DNA of 64,000 bases, from the NCBI RefSeq assembly GCF_015477765.1, contig NZ_JADLQQ010000018.1, forward strand, positions 49,690 through 113,689, written 5' to 3'. Under the pieces are notes generated by a model, which ran no database searches, was not told where the DNA came from, and saw only the letters and a list, made by a program, of their open reading frames with translations. Numbering within the stretch: position 1 is the first letter of the stretch; the number at the start of each line of letters is the position of its first letter. The translations under genes and the position numbers were made by a program. This stretch comes from Nocardia transvalensis (GTDB taxonomy: Bacteria; Actinomycetota; Actinomycetes; Mycobacteriales; Mycobacteriaceae). This document shows, piece by piece, positions 50,666 through 59,038 of the stretch.

Positions 50666-51786
50666 GCCGTCTCGTCGTATCCGGCGTGTCGAAATCCTTC
50701 GGCCCTACCCGGGTCTTGGCCGGTATCGACCTGGACGTGCCCGACGGCACCGCGACCGCGGTCGTGGGCTCCTCCGGCTGCGGGAAGACCACGCTGCTGC
50801 GGGTGGTGGCGGGCTTCGAGGCGCCCGATGCCGGGTCGGTTTCTATCGGCGGGGAAATCGTTGCGCGCGAACGCTTCTGCAAGCCCGCCCACCGCCGCAA
50901 CGTCGGTTATGTGGCGCAGGACGGCGCACTGTTCCCCCATCTGACGGTGGGGCAGAACATCGCGTACGGATTGGGTGGCCTGGGAGCGCGGCGGCATCGG
51001 CAGCGGGTGGCCGAACTGCTGGAGATGGTGTCGCTGGATGTGTCCTACGCCGATCGGCGACCGCACGAGCTGTCCGGTGGTCAGCAGCAGCGCGTCGCGC
51101 TGGCGCGGGCGCTGGCCCGCAAGCCCCGGGTGATGCTGCTGGATGAGCCGTTCAGCGCGCTGGATACCGGGTTGCGGGCCGCCACCCGCCAGGCCGTCGC
51201 CGAAACGCTGCGCGCGGCCGGGATGACCACCATCCTGGTCACCCACGATCAGGAGGAGGCCCTGTCGTTCGCCGAACAGGTCGCCGTCATGCGCGCGGGC
51301 CGATTCACCCAGGTCGGTTCGCCCGAGCAGGTCTACTCCGCTCCCGCCGATCTGTTCACCGCGCAATTCCTCGGCGACTGTGTGCTCGTGGACGGCGTTG
51401 TCGCCAATGGGGTGGCCGAGTGCGCCCTCGGCCACACGCCCGTGCAGGACGCCGCGCCCAGCGGTCCGGTCACCGTCATGGTGCGTCCGGAACAACTTGT
51501 GGCCCATGCCGTTTCCGGTCCCGACCGGAGCAGCGGAACCGTCCGCGCCGCCGAGTTCCGCGGTCCCGACGTGATGCTCACGATCGCCCTCGACGGCCGC
51601 CCGGACCCCATCCGCGTCCGCCGCGTCAGCATCGACGCCCCCACCGTCGGCGACCGCGTCCGCCTCGAAGTGCTCGGTACCGCGGTCGCTTTCGACTCCG
51701 ACGGCTCGGTCGCCCGACTATCCGCAATCCGGCGTCGAGATCGTGCTCCCAGATCGGGGTATTCCATTCGGCCGGACCACCTTTGA
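50662..51786 (+). CDS. Ferric-iron ABC transporter ATPase (FbpC-like) with an abnormal C-terminus
   Basis: A 374-residue ATPase. Walker A is GSSGCGKTTLLR, the Q loop is VAQDGALFPH, the signature is LSGGQQQRVALARAL, Walker B is VMLLDEPFSALD and the switch His is in LVTHDQEEALS. A TOBE-like domain fills residues about 270-350. After AVAFDSD the last 24 or so residues (ARLSAIRRRDRAP, then RSGYSIRPDHL) are translated from the antisense strand of a decayed SDR gene, so the original stop has been lost by a rearrangement near 51715. The core should still work. Confidence 0.9.
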   Translation: MSRLVVSGVSKSFGPTRVLAGIDLDVPDGTATAVVGSSGCGKTTLLRVVAGFEAPDAGSVSIGGEIVARERFCKPAHRRNVGYVAQDGALFPHLTVGQNIAYGLGGLGARRHRQRVAELLEMVSLDVSYADRRPHELSGGQQQRVALARALARKPRVMLLDEPFSALDTGLRAATRQAVAETLRAAGMTTILVTHDQEEALSFAEQVAVMRAGRFTQVGSPEQVYSAPADLFTAQFLGDCVLVDGVVANGVAECALGHTPVQDAAPSGPVTVMVRPEQLVAHAVSGPDRSSGTVRAAEFRGPDVMLTIALDGRPDPIRVRRVSIDAPTVGDRVRLEVLGTAVAFDSDGSVARLSAIRRRDRAPRSGYSIRPDHL

Positions 51787-52049
51787 GCCGCTCCGCACCC
51801 CAGATGGTCGACCTGAATCGGCACTCCGACCCCGCCGAGTGCGGTCACCAGTTCGGCGGTTTCCTCGATGGTCTCCGGCCGATCGTAATCCGACCGCTCC
51901 CGCCCGCGGACGCTGCTGCGCCCGGTGCAGATCACGGTGGCCCCGGCCTCCCCGAGCCCGGCCGCGATGCCGCGCCCCGCCCCTCGGGTGGCTCCGGCAA
52001 CCAGGGCCACCCGCCCACGGAGGGCTGCACCATGCGGTGTCCGCTGCAC
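51722..52049 (-). pseudogene. Remnant of a short-chain dehydrogenase gene
   Basis: Starting from the ATG at 52049, the frame encodes an SDR N-terminus: LRGRVALVAGATRGAGRGIAAGLGEAGATVICTGRSS, then ETAELVTALGGVGVPIQVDHL. The middle of the gene (NNAG/SYK region) is missing. After a short stretch a different frame gives EWNTPIWEHDLDAGLRIV, a motif typical of later SDR sequence. Thus an internal deletion with a frameshift has removed the catalytic core, and the 3' end now overlaps the ABC ATPase gene. It cannot be functional. Confidence 0.8.
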
Positions 52050-52190
52050 AGGCCCAGTCTGGCACGGGATTCGGGGGTTCGGCCGCCGAAAAGATCACGC
52101 TGACCGTGCAAACCGAGGGCGTTCATTGCGAGCGGACCCGCCCGCCGCGCACCGTGAGCTCATGACCGCACACCCGAGGGAGGCATGACC

Positions 52191-52499
52191 ATGGACGAAT
52201 TCTCCACCGACGACAGCGAGTTCGCGTGTGATCGCGAGCGTCTGCGCGCGGCCTTCGACGAGATCATCGCGAATATCGAGGTGGCCGAGTCGCCGCCCGA
52301 CTCCGAGCGGCACCGTCCGGCCAAATTCCTGGACACGGTGCGCAAACAGATCGAGGCCGTGCCGTTCTGGACCCGCCGTGGTTTCGACTACCGATCCGCC
52401 CGCGCCTATGTCGACGAACTCGCCGCCTACCGTCGCTACTCGAGCGGCAAGGCCCTGATCTACCTGATCCAGAAACAATGCCCCGAGGAACGACCCTGA
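52191..52499 (+). CDS. Hypothetical protein
   Basis: A 102-residue acidic, soluble protein of no recognised family. FACDRERLRAAFDEIIANIEVAES suggests an N-terminal helix; TRRGFDYRSARAYVDELAAYRRYSSGKALIYLIQKQ is helical with several aromatic residues. The second ATG, 52191, is 7 bases after GGGAGG, while the first at 52185 is only 1 base after it, so 52191 is used. A strong intrinsic terminator follows at 52529. Confidence 0.65.
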   Translation: MDEFSTDDSEFACDRERLRAAFDEIIANIEVAESPPDSERHRPAKFLDTVRKQIEAVPFWTRRGFDYRSARAYVDELAAYRRYSSGKALIYLIQKQCPEERP

Positions 52500-52528
52500 T
52501 CGGGGCTGAGCGGCCTGCTATGAAAAGA

Positions 52529-52562
52529 GCCCTGATCAGAGACACTGATCAGGGCCTTTCTG
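52529..52562. terminator. Intrinsic terminator, probably bidirectional
   Basis: An 11-base perfect stem (GCCCTGATCAG, 52529-52539, with its complement 52545-52555) encloses AGACA and is followed by CTTTCT. An A-rich run (GAAAAGA) precedes it, so it can serve both the gene at 52191 and the convergent gene at 52592. Confidence 0.85.
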
Positions 52563-52591
52563 TGCATTCGGCGGTATTCGAAGCTGCGGCC

Positions 52592-53278
52592 CTAGAAATT
52601 TTCGGAGTTCTTGATGCAGTAGGCGATTTCGCTTGCCCATCCACCGGCCGCGCCCGAGGCACAGATGACGCAGCCGGCACCGGCGCTGACCGCGCACCCG
52701 ATGGCGCAGGCGGCGCTGATTGCACTGATGACCCAGGTGGGCACGCCGGCCGAGGACAGGCACTTGTTCACACCGTCCCAATTCACCCCCACCCTGCGCA
52801 GGGTGCTGTCGCGTTCTTCGACGAACTTGTCGAACGCCCGCACCCCGTCGACGTCGACCTCGATGGTGCCCGAGTTCTCGTCCGCCGCATGAAGGCTCAT
52901 CTGCACCGTCGACTGCGGACGCGCCGCGGTGTCGAAGAACTGCGAGATCGAGCTCCCCACCGTCGCCCCGTCGATGCGGGCCGTGACGATGAAGGACCCG
53001 TCTTTGCGTTTGACGACGCGCGATCGCGCCACATCGAAGGACTCACCCGCGCGAAGACGTGATTTGGCCGCGAACTCCGTGGCCGCCCGTGCGATCAGGA
53101 TCGTTCTGAACTCCGTGTCCCGCACCGGGGCGTCGGTCCCTGCATCGCGAATAGCATCCTCCAGCCGATGCGTCCCAACCCCTGCATCCGCGGGCTGGGC
53201 CGAAGCGATCGGCTGAACTATTCCTGAGATCATGGCGCTGCTTGCCAGCAATATGAGCGCCAAAGCGCGAATCCGCAT
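52592..53278 (-). CDS. Exported protein with Cys-rich, bacteriocin-like C-terminus
   Basis: A 228-residue protein. A signal peptide (1-27, ending in ASA) is followed by a polar domain (about 30-170) with FRTILIARAATEFAAKSRLRAGESFD and TIEVDVDGVRAFDKFVEERDSTL. The last 56 or so residues are hydrophobic and contain six Cys: NKCLSSAG, SAACAIGCAVSAGAGCVICASG and EIAYCIKN. This layout of a secreted leader domain with a compact Cys/Gly/Ala tail resembles halocin C8-like bacteriocin precursors; I propose that, but cannot confirm it. The ATG at 53278 follows GGAAGGG. No immunity or export gene is evident next to it. Confidence 0.7.
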   Translation of the reverse strand: MRIRALALILLASSAMISGIVQPIASAQPADAGVGTHRLEDAIRDAGTDAPVRDTEFRTILIARAATEFAAKSRLRAGESFDVARSRVVKRKDGSFIVTARIDGATVGSSISQFFDTAARPQSTVQMSLHAADENSGTIEVDVDGVRAFDKFVEERDSTLRRVGVNWDGVNKCLSSAGVPTWVISAISAACAIGCAVSAGAGCVICASGAAGGWASEIAYCIKNSENF

Positions 53279-53529
53279 TTCTTCGTACCCTTCCATTGAT
53301 CAGTCCGACAACAAGGTCCTCCTTTCGGAACAACCCCCCTCGAACTGCTGCGTCGGGCCGACGAGGGCCCGAGCTAGACGCTACGAGCGGCACCGGCAGC
53401 CGAGCGAGCGCCCGGCCGCCCCGGACGGACCGAACCCGCTGGCAGACCCCCCTTTCGGGCAGAACGCTTTCCGTCCTGACCGGACGACCTCACTTGCCGT
53501 GCAACAGATCCGACACCCCGCCCAACGAC
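53279..53529. other. Intergenic stretch, no gene seen
   Basis: About 250 bases between the bacteriocin-like gene and the tRNA remnant. They must hold the promoter of the gene at 52592 (AT-richer bases near 53290-53330). I see no open frame with convincing codon usage. Confidence 0.4.
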
Positions 53530-53568
53530 AAAAAGGCCCTGACCGGCTGATGCGCTGGTCAGGACCTT
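53530..53568 (-). terminator. Intrinsic terminator of a tRNA gene, minus strand
   Basis: Read on the minus strand, AAGG-x-CCTGACC pairs with its partner (53538-53544 with 53557-53563, flanked by 53533-53536 with 53565-53568) and ends in a run of five T. It sits right after the 3' end of the tRNA remnant at 53577, as the native terminator of that tRNA would. Confidence 0.8.
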
Positions 53569-53576
53569 GTCTTCGG

Positions 53577-53610
53577 TGCCCTCGGCAGAATTCGAACCTG
53601 CGGCCTTCTG
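53577..53610 (-). tRNA. Displaced 3' end of a tRNA (Arg-like), probable attachment site
   Basis: On the minus strand the sequence gives the 3' half of an anticodon stem (GCAGA), variable loop AGGCC, a T arm GCAGG-TTCGAAT-TCTGC, an acceptor strand CGAGGGC and the discriminator A. The 5' half of the tRNA is absent. The anticodon cannot be read; the sequence is like the 3' half of actinobacterial tRNA-Arg. Together with the integrase at 53686 it marks where an element inserted into a tRNA gene. Confidence 0.75.
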
Positions 53611-53626
53611 CGTAGCAGGTTCGAAT
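53590..53626. repeat. Perfect inverted repeat over the T arm of the tRNA remnant
   Basis: ATTCGAACCTGC (53590-53601) is repeated in inverse as GCAGGTTCGAAT (53615-53626). The first copy is the T arm of the tRNA remnant; the second lies just inside the inserted DNA, toward the integrase. It may be part of the recombination site. Confidence 0.75.
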
Positions 53627-53685
53627 CGTCGAAACCCCAGGTAGATGAGCCTTCTTCTGGTCTCGGGCTCCACGTCATTCTCCAC

Positions 53686-54717
53686 TTACTCTCTACTTTG
53701 CTCTTTCTTGGAGGGCGATTTGTGGGCGCGTTGAACAGCGTGATTGAGCGCAGAGGCGTTGCTCGGGTGGGCCTTGAACCTGGCCATGTACGTGTCCTGG
53801 CTCATCGACGGCTTCAGGTGACCACCCTGATCGGCGACCTGGCGGGGTGTCAGCCCTGCGTTGTCCAGCTCGGTGAAGACCCAGCGACGGAACGTGGTGG
53901 TTGTGATCCAGTCCAGCCCCAATGCAGCCCGTACCCGGCGCCACTGCTTGTTGAAGTTGTCGGGGTCCCGCAGGGTGCCCGCGAGCGACGGGAACAGCAC
54001 ATCATCCGTCGTCTTCCCCTTGGCTGCCAGCCGTTCCCGGAGCATCGGGATGGCGAAGTCGGGTATGGCGAGCTCCCGGTTGCGGTTCTTCGGGTCGTCC
54101 TCGTAGCTGATTCGTTTGAGCCCCTTGCCCGGTATCCGGACGACCTTGCCGTCGATCCGAACGACCTTGCGTTCGAGGTCGACCCCGGACTCCTGAATAC
54201 CGAGTAGCTCCGACTCCCGCAGCCCCGTGGCCGCGAACATGATGATCGGATCGACCAGGTCCGCGGACCTGCGGCACTCCGGGACAGTCGGGACTTTGTA
54301 TCGAGACGGCTTCGGCTGGCCCCCCTTGCCCCGTTCAGGACAGGGGACGGTGGACTCCCGAAGGTCGCGCATAAGTTTGGCGATCTCCGGAGCCTCGATC
54401 GCACGGGGCTTGTCCGTCTTCGCCGAGGCGATCGGACTCGTCTCACGGACCGGGTTGACTTTGCCGAATCCCTGGACCAATCGGCAGGCCAACCCGAACA
54501 TCCCGCGGAGAACGATCCGAGTCTTCTGAGCGTTTCCGACGCTGTGCTTCGTGCGGACCGTGTCCAGGAACTGCTCCAACCTGGGCGTGCTGTTGGCTTC
54601 CTGCAGCGTCGGTCCACCCAGGCCGGCGAGGATAAACTTCGAGACGTCGGTGTACCGAGCGATCGTGTCGGGAGTGGCTCTGGCGACGACGGCCGATCCG
54701 ACCGCGACGCATACCTG
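53686..54717 (-). pseudogene. Tyrosine integrase, N-terminally truncated
   Basis: About 344 codons are open from 54717 with no ATG; the first possible start, a TTG at 54579, would cut into the core-binding domain. The coding part before it (ARYTDVSKFILAGLGGPTL) is clearly integrase. The catalytic domain has Arg in AATGLRESELLGI, the second Arg in TTTFRRWVF, His in ADQGGHLKPSMSQD and Tyr in TYMARF. The usual His of the H-x-x-R box is Thr here. The missing N-terminus joins directly to the gene remnant at 54701. It is probably inactive. It lies next to a tRNA attachment site. Confidence 0.85.
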
Positions 54718-55252
54718 CTACAGCGTTATCCTGCACGACCTCGGCTACCTTATGAACTGGTACAACATCGGGCGTGGACGAAACGACGAGCAGCATACCG
54801 GAATGCGTGGTCTCACCATCGATGTCACCGATACCCACCCTCCGGTGATCAGCCCTGTCGACGCGCTGAATCTGACCATTGGCACGAACGCGCGGAACGC
54901 CCGCCCAGAGAGCTGGTCCACGGAACCACCGACCGACGACGATCGACCAGTCGCAGCCCTTCTCGCCTGGTCTCCGAGCATCCCGCTTCCCGTCATAGCC
55001 GAATGGATCAGCAAAGTGCCAGCGTGGATCGACTGGGAGCGCGAGGGCGATCCGATGGTGTTCCACCCCGAGGACTGTGACCGGTTGCGACGTACCTTCG
55101 AAACCCTCACCGAGGGCGAAGTTGTCACTACTGCACGCATTCGCGCGTTCACTGACACCGGATGGCAACTAGCCACCGTGACCTCACGCCGCTACCCGGG
55201 AGAAATTGGTAACCGCTTGCATACTATCCGCATCGCCAAGGCGGAGGGATGA
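54701..55252 (+). pseudogene. 5'-truncated regulatory-domain protein (DUF5593/PAS-like)
   Basis: The coherent coding part begins at about TCYSVILHDLGYLMNWYNIGRGR and continues through GMRGLTIDVTDTHPPVISPVDALN, AALLAWSPSIPLPVIAEWI, DWEREGDPMVFHPEDCDRLRRTFETL and TVTSRRYPGEIGNRLHTIRIAK. It resembles the PAS-like signalling proteins common in Nocardia and Rhodococcus. The open frame upstream of it (from 54551) is only the antisense of the integrase, so the true N-terminus is missing. Whether the rest is expressed is unknown. Confidence 0.6.
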
Positions 55253-55883
55253 TCTGGTGTTCCGCTAGCCAGGTTGTCTCATGCCGTGGCTACGCTGGTG
55301 AATTCCGGCGTCGTTCATCGGCGAACTCTGGCGGCCGCTGACCGGCGTGCAACATCAGCTTGGAACAGGATTGGATGTTCAGCGCACGAGATCAACGGAA
55401 TGTTCACTCAACGACCGGGAAGCGAACAGTGTTGTGGTACAAGAGGACTCGCGCATCCCATCGACGCCAACTAAAGAACCGGCGGCGTTCGGCCCTGGGG
55501 CCGGTGGGCGCACTCCATTGACCACGCGGGCGCCGGTGTAGAGTGCGCTCGCCCACCGGCCCCAGGCGCCACGACCGAGCCATGTTCGGAGCTCGCCGAG
55601 CGTGCCACCACGTCTCCTTCCCGACTCATGGGCCTCGGACTGTAAACCTGGAGACCCTGCCAGGAAGTCGGACTCACTAGACCAATGTCTTGCGTCAACC
55701 TTCTGGCGGGCTCCGGGAGCGGTGGGTTGGCGAACATGCTGGCGGATCGGCTGGATCAACGCACGGTAATGCCGATTTTGGTGTGTCGTTTCGGCTGTCG
55801 CACAACGCGGCTGGGCAAATGGTGGCCATCGCTGTCGGCACGAGCCGCGGCGCCCAAAGGACTCGCGATGGCGGGAGTCGGGT
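55253..55883. other. Gene-free stretch holding a long inverted repeat
   Basis: About 630 bases with only short open frames of no coherent coding character. The main structure is the inverted repeat at 55494-55566. It is probably remnant DNA of the accessory region. Confidence 0.5.
55494..55566. repeat. Inverted repeat with 17-base perfect arms
   Basis: CCTGGGGCCGGTGGGCG (55494-55510) and its exact complement (55550-55566) enclose an inner CACTC/GAGTG pairing (55511-55515 with 55541-55545) and a 25-base loop. No T run follows on either strand. Confidence 0.85.
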
Positions 55884-56483
55884 CTAGACCGGTGTGAGTG
55901 CGGCCATGGCTTGATCGAGGAGGTCGGCGAACGGCCGGGTTTGCTCAGAGGCGATCCATACGGTCTTCGCGGCGGTGTAGCAAGAGGATGCGGCGCCGAC
56001 GAGTGCTGCGGGCTGCGGGTCGAGATCGTCGTGGTTGCCGAGGCGTTCGCGGACCAGGTCGGTGAGCCGGTCCAGCACCGGCGTGACCCGTTCCAGGCTG
56101 GCGGCGGTCAGTCTGGGACTTTGTTGGACGACCTTTTCCATCGCGATGGCCCGGTCGTGGTGGGCCGGGTCTTCGAAGTAGTCGACCATGACGTCGAGCA
56201 TCCGTCGCAGCGCCACCCAGATCGGCTCGTCGCCGGGACGGTCGGCCAGCGCCGCGACCAGCGCGTCACCCAGCAATTCGTACTCGCTGAGCACGAGTTC
56301 TTCCTTGGAGGAGAAGTAGCGGAAAAACGTCCGCCGCGACATCCCGGCGGCAGCGGTGATGTCGTCCAGCGTGGTCTCGTCGTAGCCCTGGGTGATGAAC
56401 AAGTCCTGCGCGAGGGCCACCAGCTCGGCACGCAGCGCGCGACGGGTGCGTTCCCGGACGGACAACCGATCTGGCTGTGACAT
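55884..56483 (-). CDS. TetR family transcriptional regulator
   Basis: A 199-residue repressor. The DNA-binding domain (about 10-60) has TLDDITAAAGMSRRTFFRYFSSKEELV. Its recognition helix SRRTFFR is the same as in the TetR at 898-1653. The ligand domain reads MLDVMVDYFEDPAHHDRAIAMEKVVQQSP. The ATG at 56483 (MSQPDRLSVRERTR) is preferred over 56519, which would run into the operator. It is divergent from the GMC oxidoreductase, with the operator at 56514-56528 between them. Confidence 0.88.
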   Translation of the reverse strand: MSQPDRLSVRERTRRALRAELVALAQDLFITQGYDETTLDDITAAAGMSRRTFFRYFSSKEELVLSEYELLGDALVAALADRPGDEPIWVALRRMLDVMVDYFEDPAHHDRAIAMEKVVQQSPRLTAASLERVTPVLDRLTDLVRERLGNHDDLDPQPAALVGAASSCYTAAKTVWIASEQTRPFADLLDQAMAALTPV

Positions 56484-56513
56484 GCCTCCCAAACTAACAC
56501 TTTGGCGCGCAAA

Positions 56514-56528
56514 TGCCACTGAGTGCCA
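56514..56528. promoter_or_regulatory. TetR-type operator TGCCACTGAGTGCCA
   Basis: A near-palindrome that differs from the site at 1751-1765 at only two of 15 positions. It is 31 bases upstream of the TetR start and 158 bases upstream of the GMC gene, so it probably serves autoregulation and control of the divergent gene. Confidence 0.65.
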
Positions 56529-56685
56529 TATATGCTCTATGGTGGCAATTGGCCGTTTTCATGAGCATACAATGCCGAACGGGCCTGCTAGATGAGATCG
56601 GTCGGCGATCCGCACGTAACGCGGGCAGACGCCACATCCGTAGTTCTTGTTGGTTTGCTGAATGAATCGCCTGGAGGTGGTTGTG

Positions 56686-58250
56686 ATGCAGACTCGTTTC
56701 GACTACATCGTGATCGGTGCCGGTACAGCCGGGTGTGTGCTCGCGGCCCGGCTGTCGCAGGACAGCGCCGCCCGGGTGCTGTTGCTGGAATCCGGTCCTC
56801 CCGATACGTTGCCGGCGATCGCGCGGCCGTCCGCGTTTCCGGGTGGGTTGCTCGGCAGTGAGGTCGACTACGCGTATGAAACGGTCCCCCAGCCGGGCCT
56901 GGCGGGACGCACCGTCCCCTGGCCTCGCGGGCGCACGCTCGGGGGATCGAGCAGTATCAACGCGATGATCTACCTGCGCGGACATCCGAACGACTACGAC
57001 CGGTGGGCCGAGTCCGGTTGTGTCGGCTGGGATTTCGAGTCCGTGCTGCCCTATTTCCGGCGAATGGAAACCGCGGCGGGGCGCGATCGCCGGTTTCGTG
57101 GCGACAGCGGACCCATGCTGCCTGCCCCGGCGGCGCCACCCAACCCGGTCGCGCAGGCATTCCTCGACGCGGCCGCCGCCACCGGGTATCGGCTCAGCGA
57201 CGACCTCAACGGTGCCCACCCCGAGGGGGCGGGCTGGAACGATCTCGCGATCACCGGCGAACGCCGACAGAGCACCGCGGATGCCTACCTACGCCCCCTT
57301 CTCGGCCACCGCCGCAACCTCACTGTGGTCACCAATGCGTGTGCCCACAGGCTCGTGTTCGACCGCACCCGCTGTGTCGGTGTCGAATTCGAGCGTGACG
57401 GCCGACCGGAAACCGCCTATGCCGATGCCGAAGTGATCGTCAGTGCGGGAGCGGTGGACTCGCCACGGCTGCTGCTGTTGTCCGGAGTGGGCCCGGCGTC
57501 GAGCTGGAACAGGCCGGAGTCGCCGTGGTCCATGACCTACCCGGAGTCGGAGCCAACCTGCACGATCACGCACAGTGCTTCGTGGTGTGCGAGGCCCGTC
57601 GACCCATACCCGTGCAGGGCGAGGCGAGCGGCCTGCCCCAGGCGTCGATCTCGTGGCGCAGCGACCCAGGGCTGCCGGGCCCGGACATGCAGACGCTGAT
57701 CAACACCGCGCGGCTTGCCGAGCTGGGCCTGCCGGTCCCCGGGAACACCTTCATGCTCCCGGTCTCCACCGTGCCCACCGCGCGCGGCTCGATCCGCCTC
57801 TCCAGCCCCGACCCGCACACCCCACCGGTGATCGATCCGAACTACCTCGGCGTCGACTCCGACATCCAACGCCTGCTGCATGGCATCCAGCGCGCCCGCG
57901 ACCTCGTCGCCGCCGCGCCGCTGCAACCGTGGTTCGCCCGCGAGGTGCTGCCCGGCCCGGACATCACCAGCGAAGCCGACCTGCGCACCTACCTCGCCGA
58001 CAACACGATGACGTACTGGCATCCGGTGGGCACCTGCGCGATGGGCGTGGGCCCGGATGCGGTGGTAGCACCCGATCTGCGCGTGCGCGGCCTGGACGGC
58101 CTACGAGTCGCCGACGCCTCGATCATGCCGACCATCACCAGCGCCAACCCCATGGTCCCCACCATCATGATCGGGGAGAAAGCCGCGGACCTCATCCGCG
58201 GCAACCAGCAGCAACCCAAGTCGATACTGCAGTCGGCTGCGACCCGTTGA
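56686..58250 (+). pseudogene. GMC-family oxidoreductase broken by a one-base frameshift
   Basis: The N-terminal part carries DYIVIGAGTAGCVLAARLS, PWPRGRTLGGSSSINAMIYLRGHPNDYDRW and AGAVDSPRLLLLSGVGPA, an intact FAD domain of the choline dehydrogenase/GMC type. At about 57498 the frame must shift by one base to continue into VVHDLPGVGANLHDHAQC and on through YWHPVGTCAMG and TITSANPMVPTIMIGEKAAD. Read in one frame the protein would be about 520 residues, normal for the family. Either a base is truly missing (pseudogene) or the sequence has an error here. The ATG at 56686 follows GGAGG. Confidence 0.85.
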
Positions 58251-58282
58251 TCACCACTTCACAACTCGCCGGAGGAGGCGCG

Positions 58283-59038
58283 ATGAACCTGACACTGGGA
58301 CTGATCGGCAGCGGCCATATCGGCAGTTCCCTGGCCCGACTCGCCGTCGACGCGGGCATGAACGTCGTCCTGAGCAATTCCCGCGGCCCCGATAGCCTAA
58401 CGGACAAAGTGGCCGAGCTGGGAGAGCACGCCCGCGCGGCCACCCCGGTCGAGGCCGCGCACAGCGACATCGTGGTGGCCACCATCCCCCTGGGCGCCTA
58501 CACCAGCCTGCCCGCGGCGGCCCTGGCGGGCAGGACGGTGATCGACACGATGAACTACTACCCCGACCGCGACCGCCGCATCCCCGAACTGGACAGCCAA
58601 GCACTGACCTCCAGCGCGTTGGTGCAACACCACCTCGCCGACTCACGAGTGGTCAAGGCGTTCAACAACATCGACTCCCACCGCCTGGTCACACTCGCCC
58701 GGCCCGCCGGCGCCGCCGACCGTAGCGCCCTGCCCATCGCGAGCGACCAAGCCGCCGCCAAGGCCGAGGCCGCGCACCTGCTGGACCTGCTCGGCTACGA
58801 CGCGGTCGACATCGGCACCCTGGCCGACAGCCGGCGCAGCGAACCCAACACGCCCCTTTACAACCCCTATCTCGGAGCACCACCCGAAGGAATGAAACAG
58901 CAAGCGGCGCAACGCTGGTTCCTCGAGTCTCCGGGAGTTCCCGTGCCCGCCGCCCGGATCACCGAACTCGCCGATGCCGCCGTCCGCGGCCCGGCCGGCG
59001 GCACCAGACCAGCCTGGGTCACCGTCGATAGCAACTGA
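58283..59038 (+). CDS. NADP-binding oxidoreductase, F420-dependent NADP reductase-like
   Basis: A 251-residue protein. The N-terminal Rossmann motif is LGLIGSGHIGSSLARLAVDAG, then VVLSNSRGPDSL and DIVVATIPLGAYTSLP. VVKAFNNIDSHRL and SDQAAAKAEAAHLLDLLGYDAVDIGTLADSRR complete the NADP/F420 oxidoreductase family pattern. The ATG at 58283 has GGAGGAG before it. It follows the GMC gene by 32 bases and is likely in the same transcript. The substrate is unknown. Confidence 0.82.
   Translation: MNLTLGLIGSGHIGSSLARLAVDAGMNVVLSNSRGPDSLTDKVAELGEHARAATPVEAAHSDIVVATIPLGAYTSLPAAALAGRTVIDTMNYYPDRDRRIPELDSQALTSSALVQHHLADSRVVKAFNNIDSHRLVTLARPAGAADRSALPIASDQAAAKAEAAHLLDLLGYDAVDIGTLADSRRSEPNTPLYNPYLGAPPEGMKQQAAQRWFLESPGVPVPAARITELADAAVRGPAGGTRPAWVTVDSN

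Noticed and set aside
53615..53626. The second GCAGGTTCGAAT as part of another tRNA
   Set aside because: The flanks do not form an acceptor or anticodon stem; it is only an inverted copy of the T arm.
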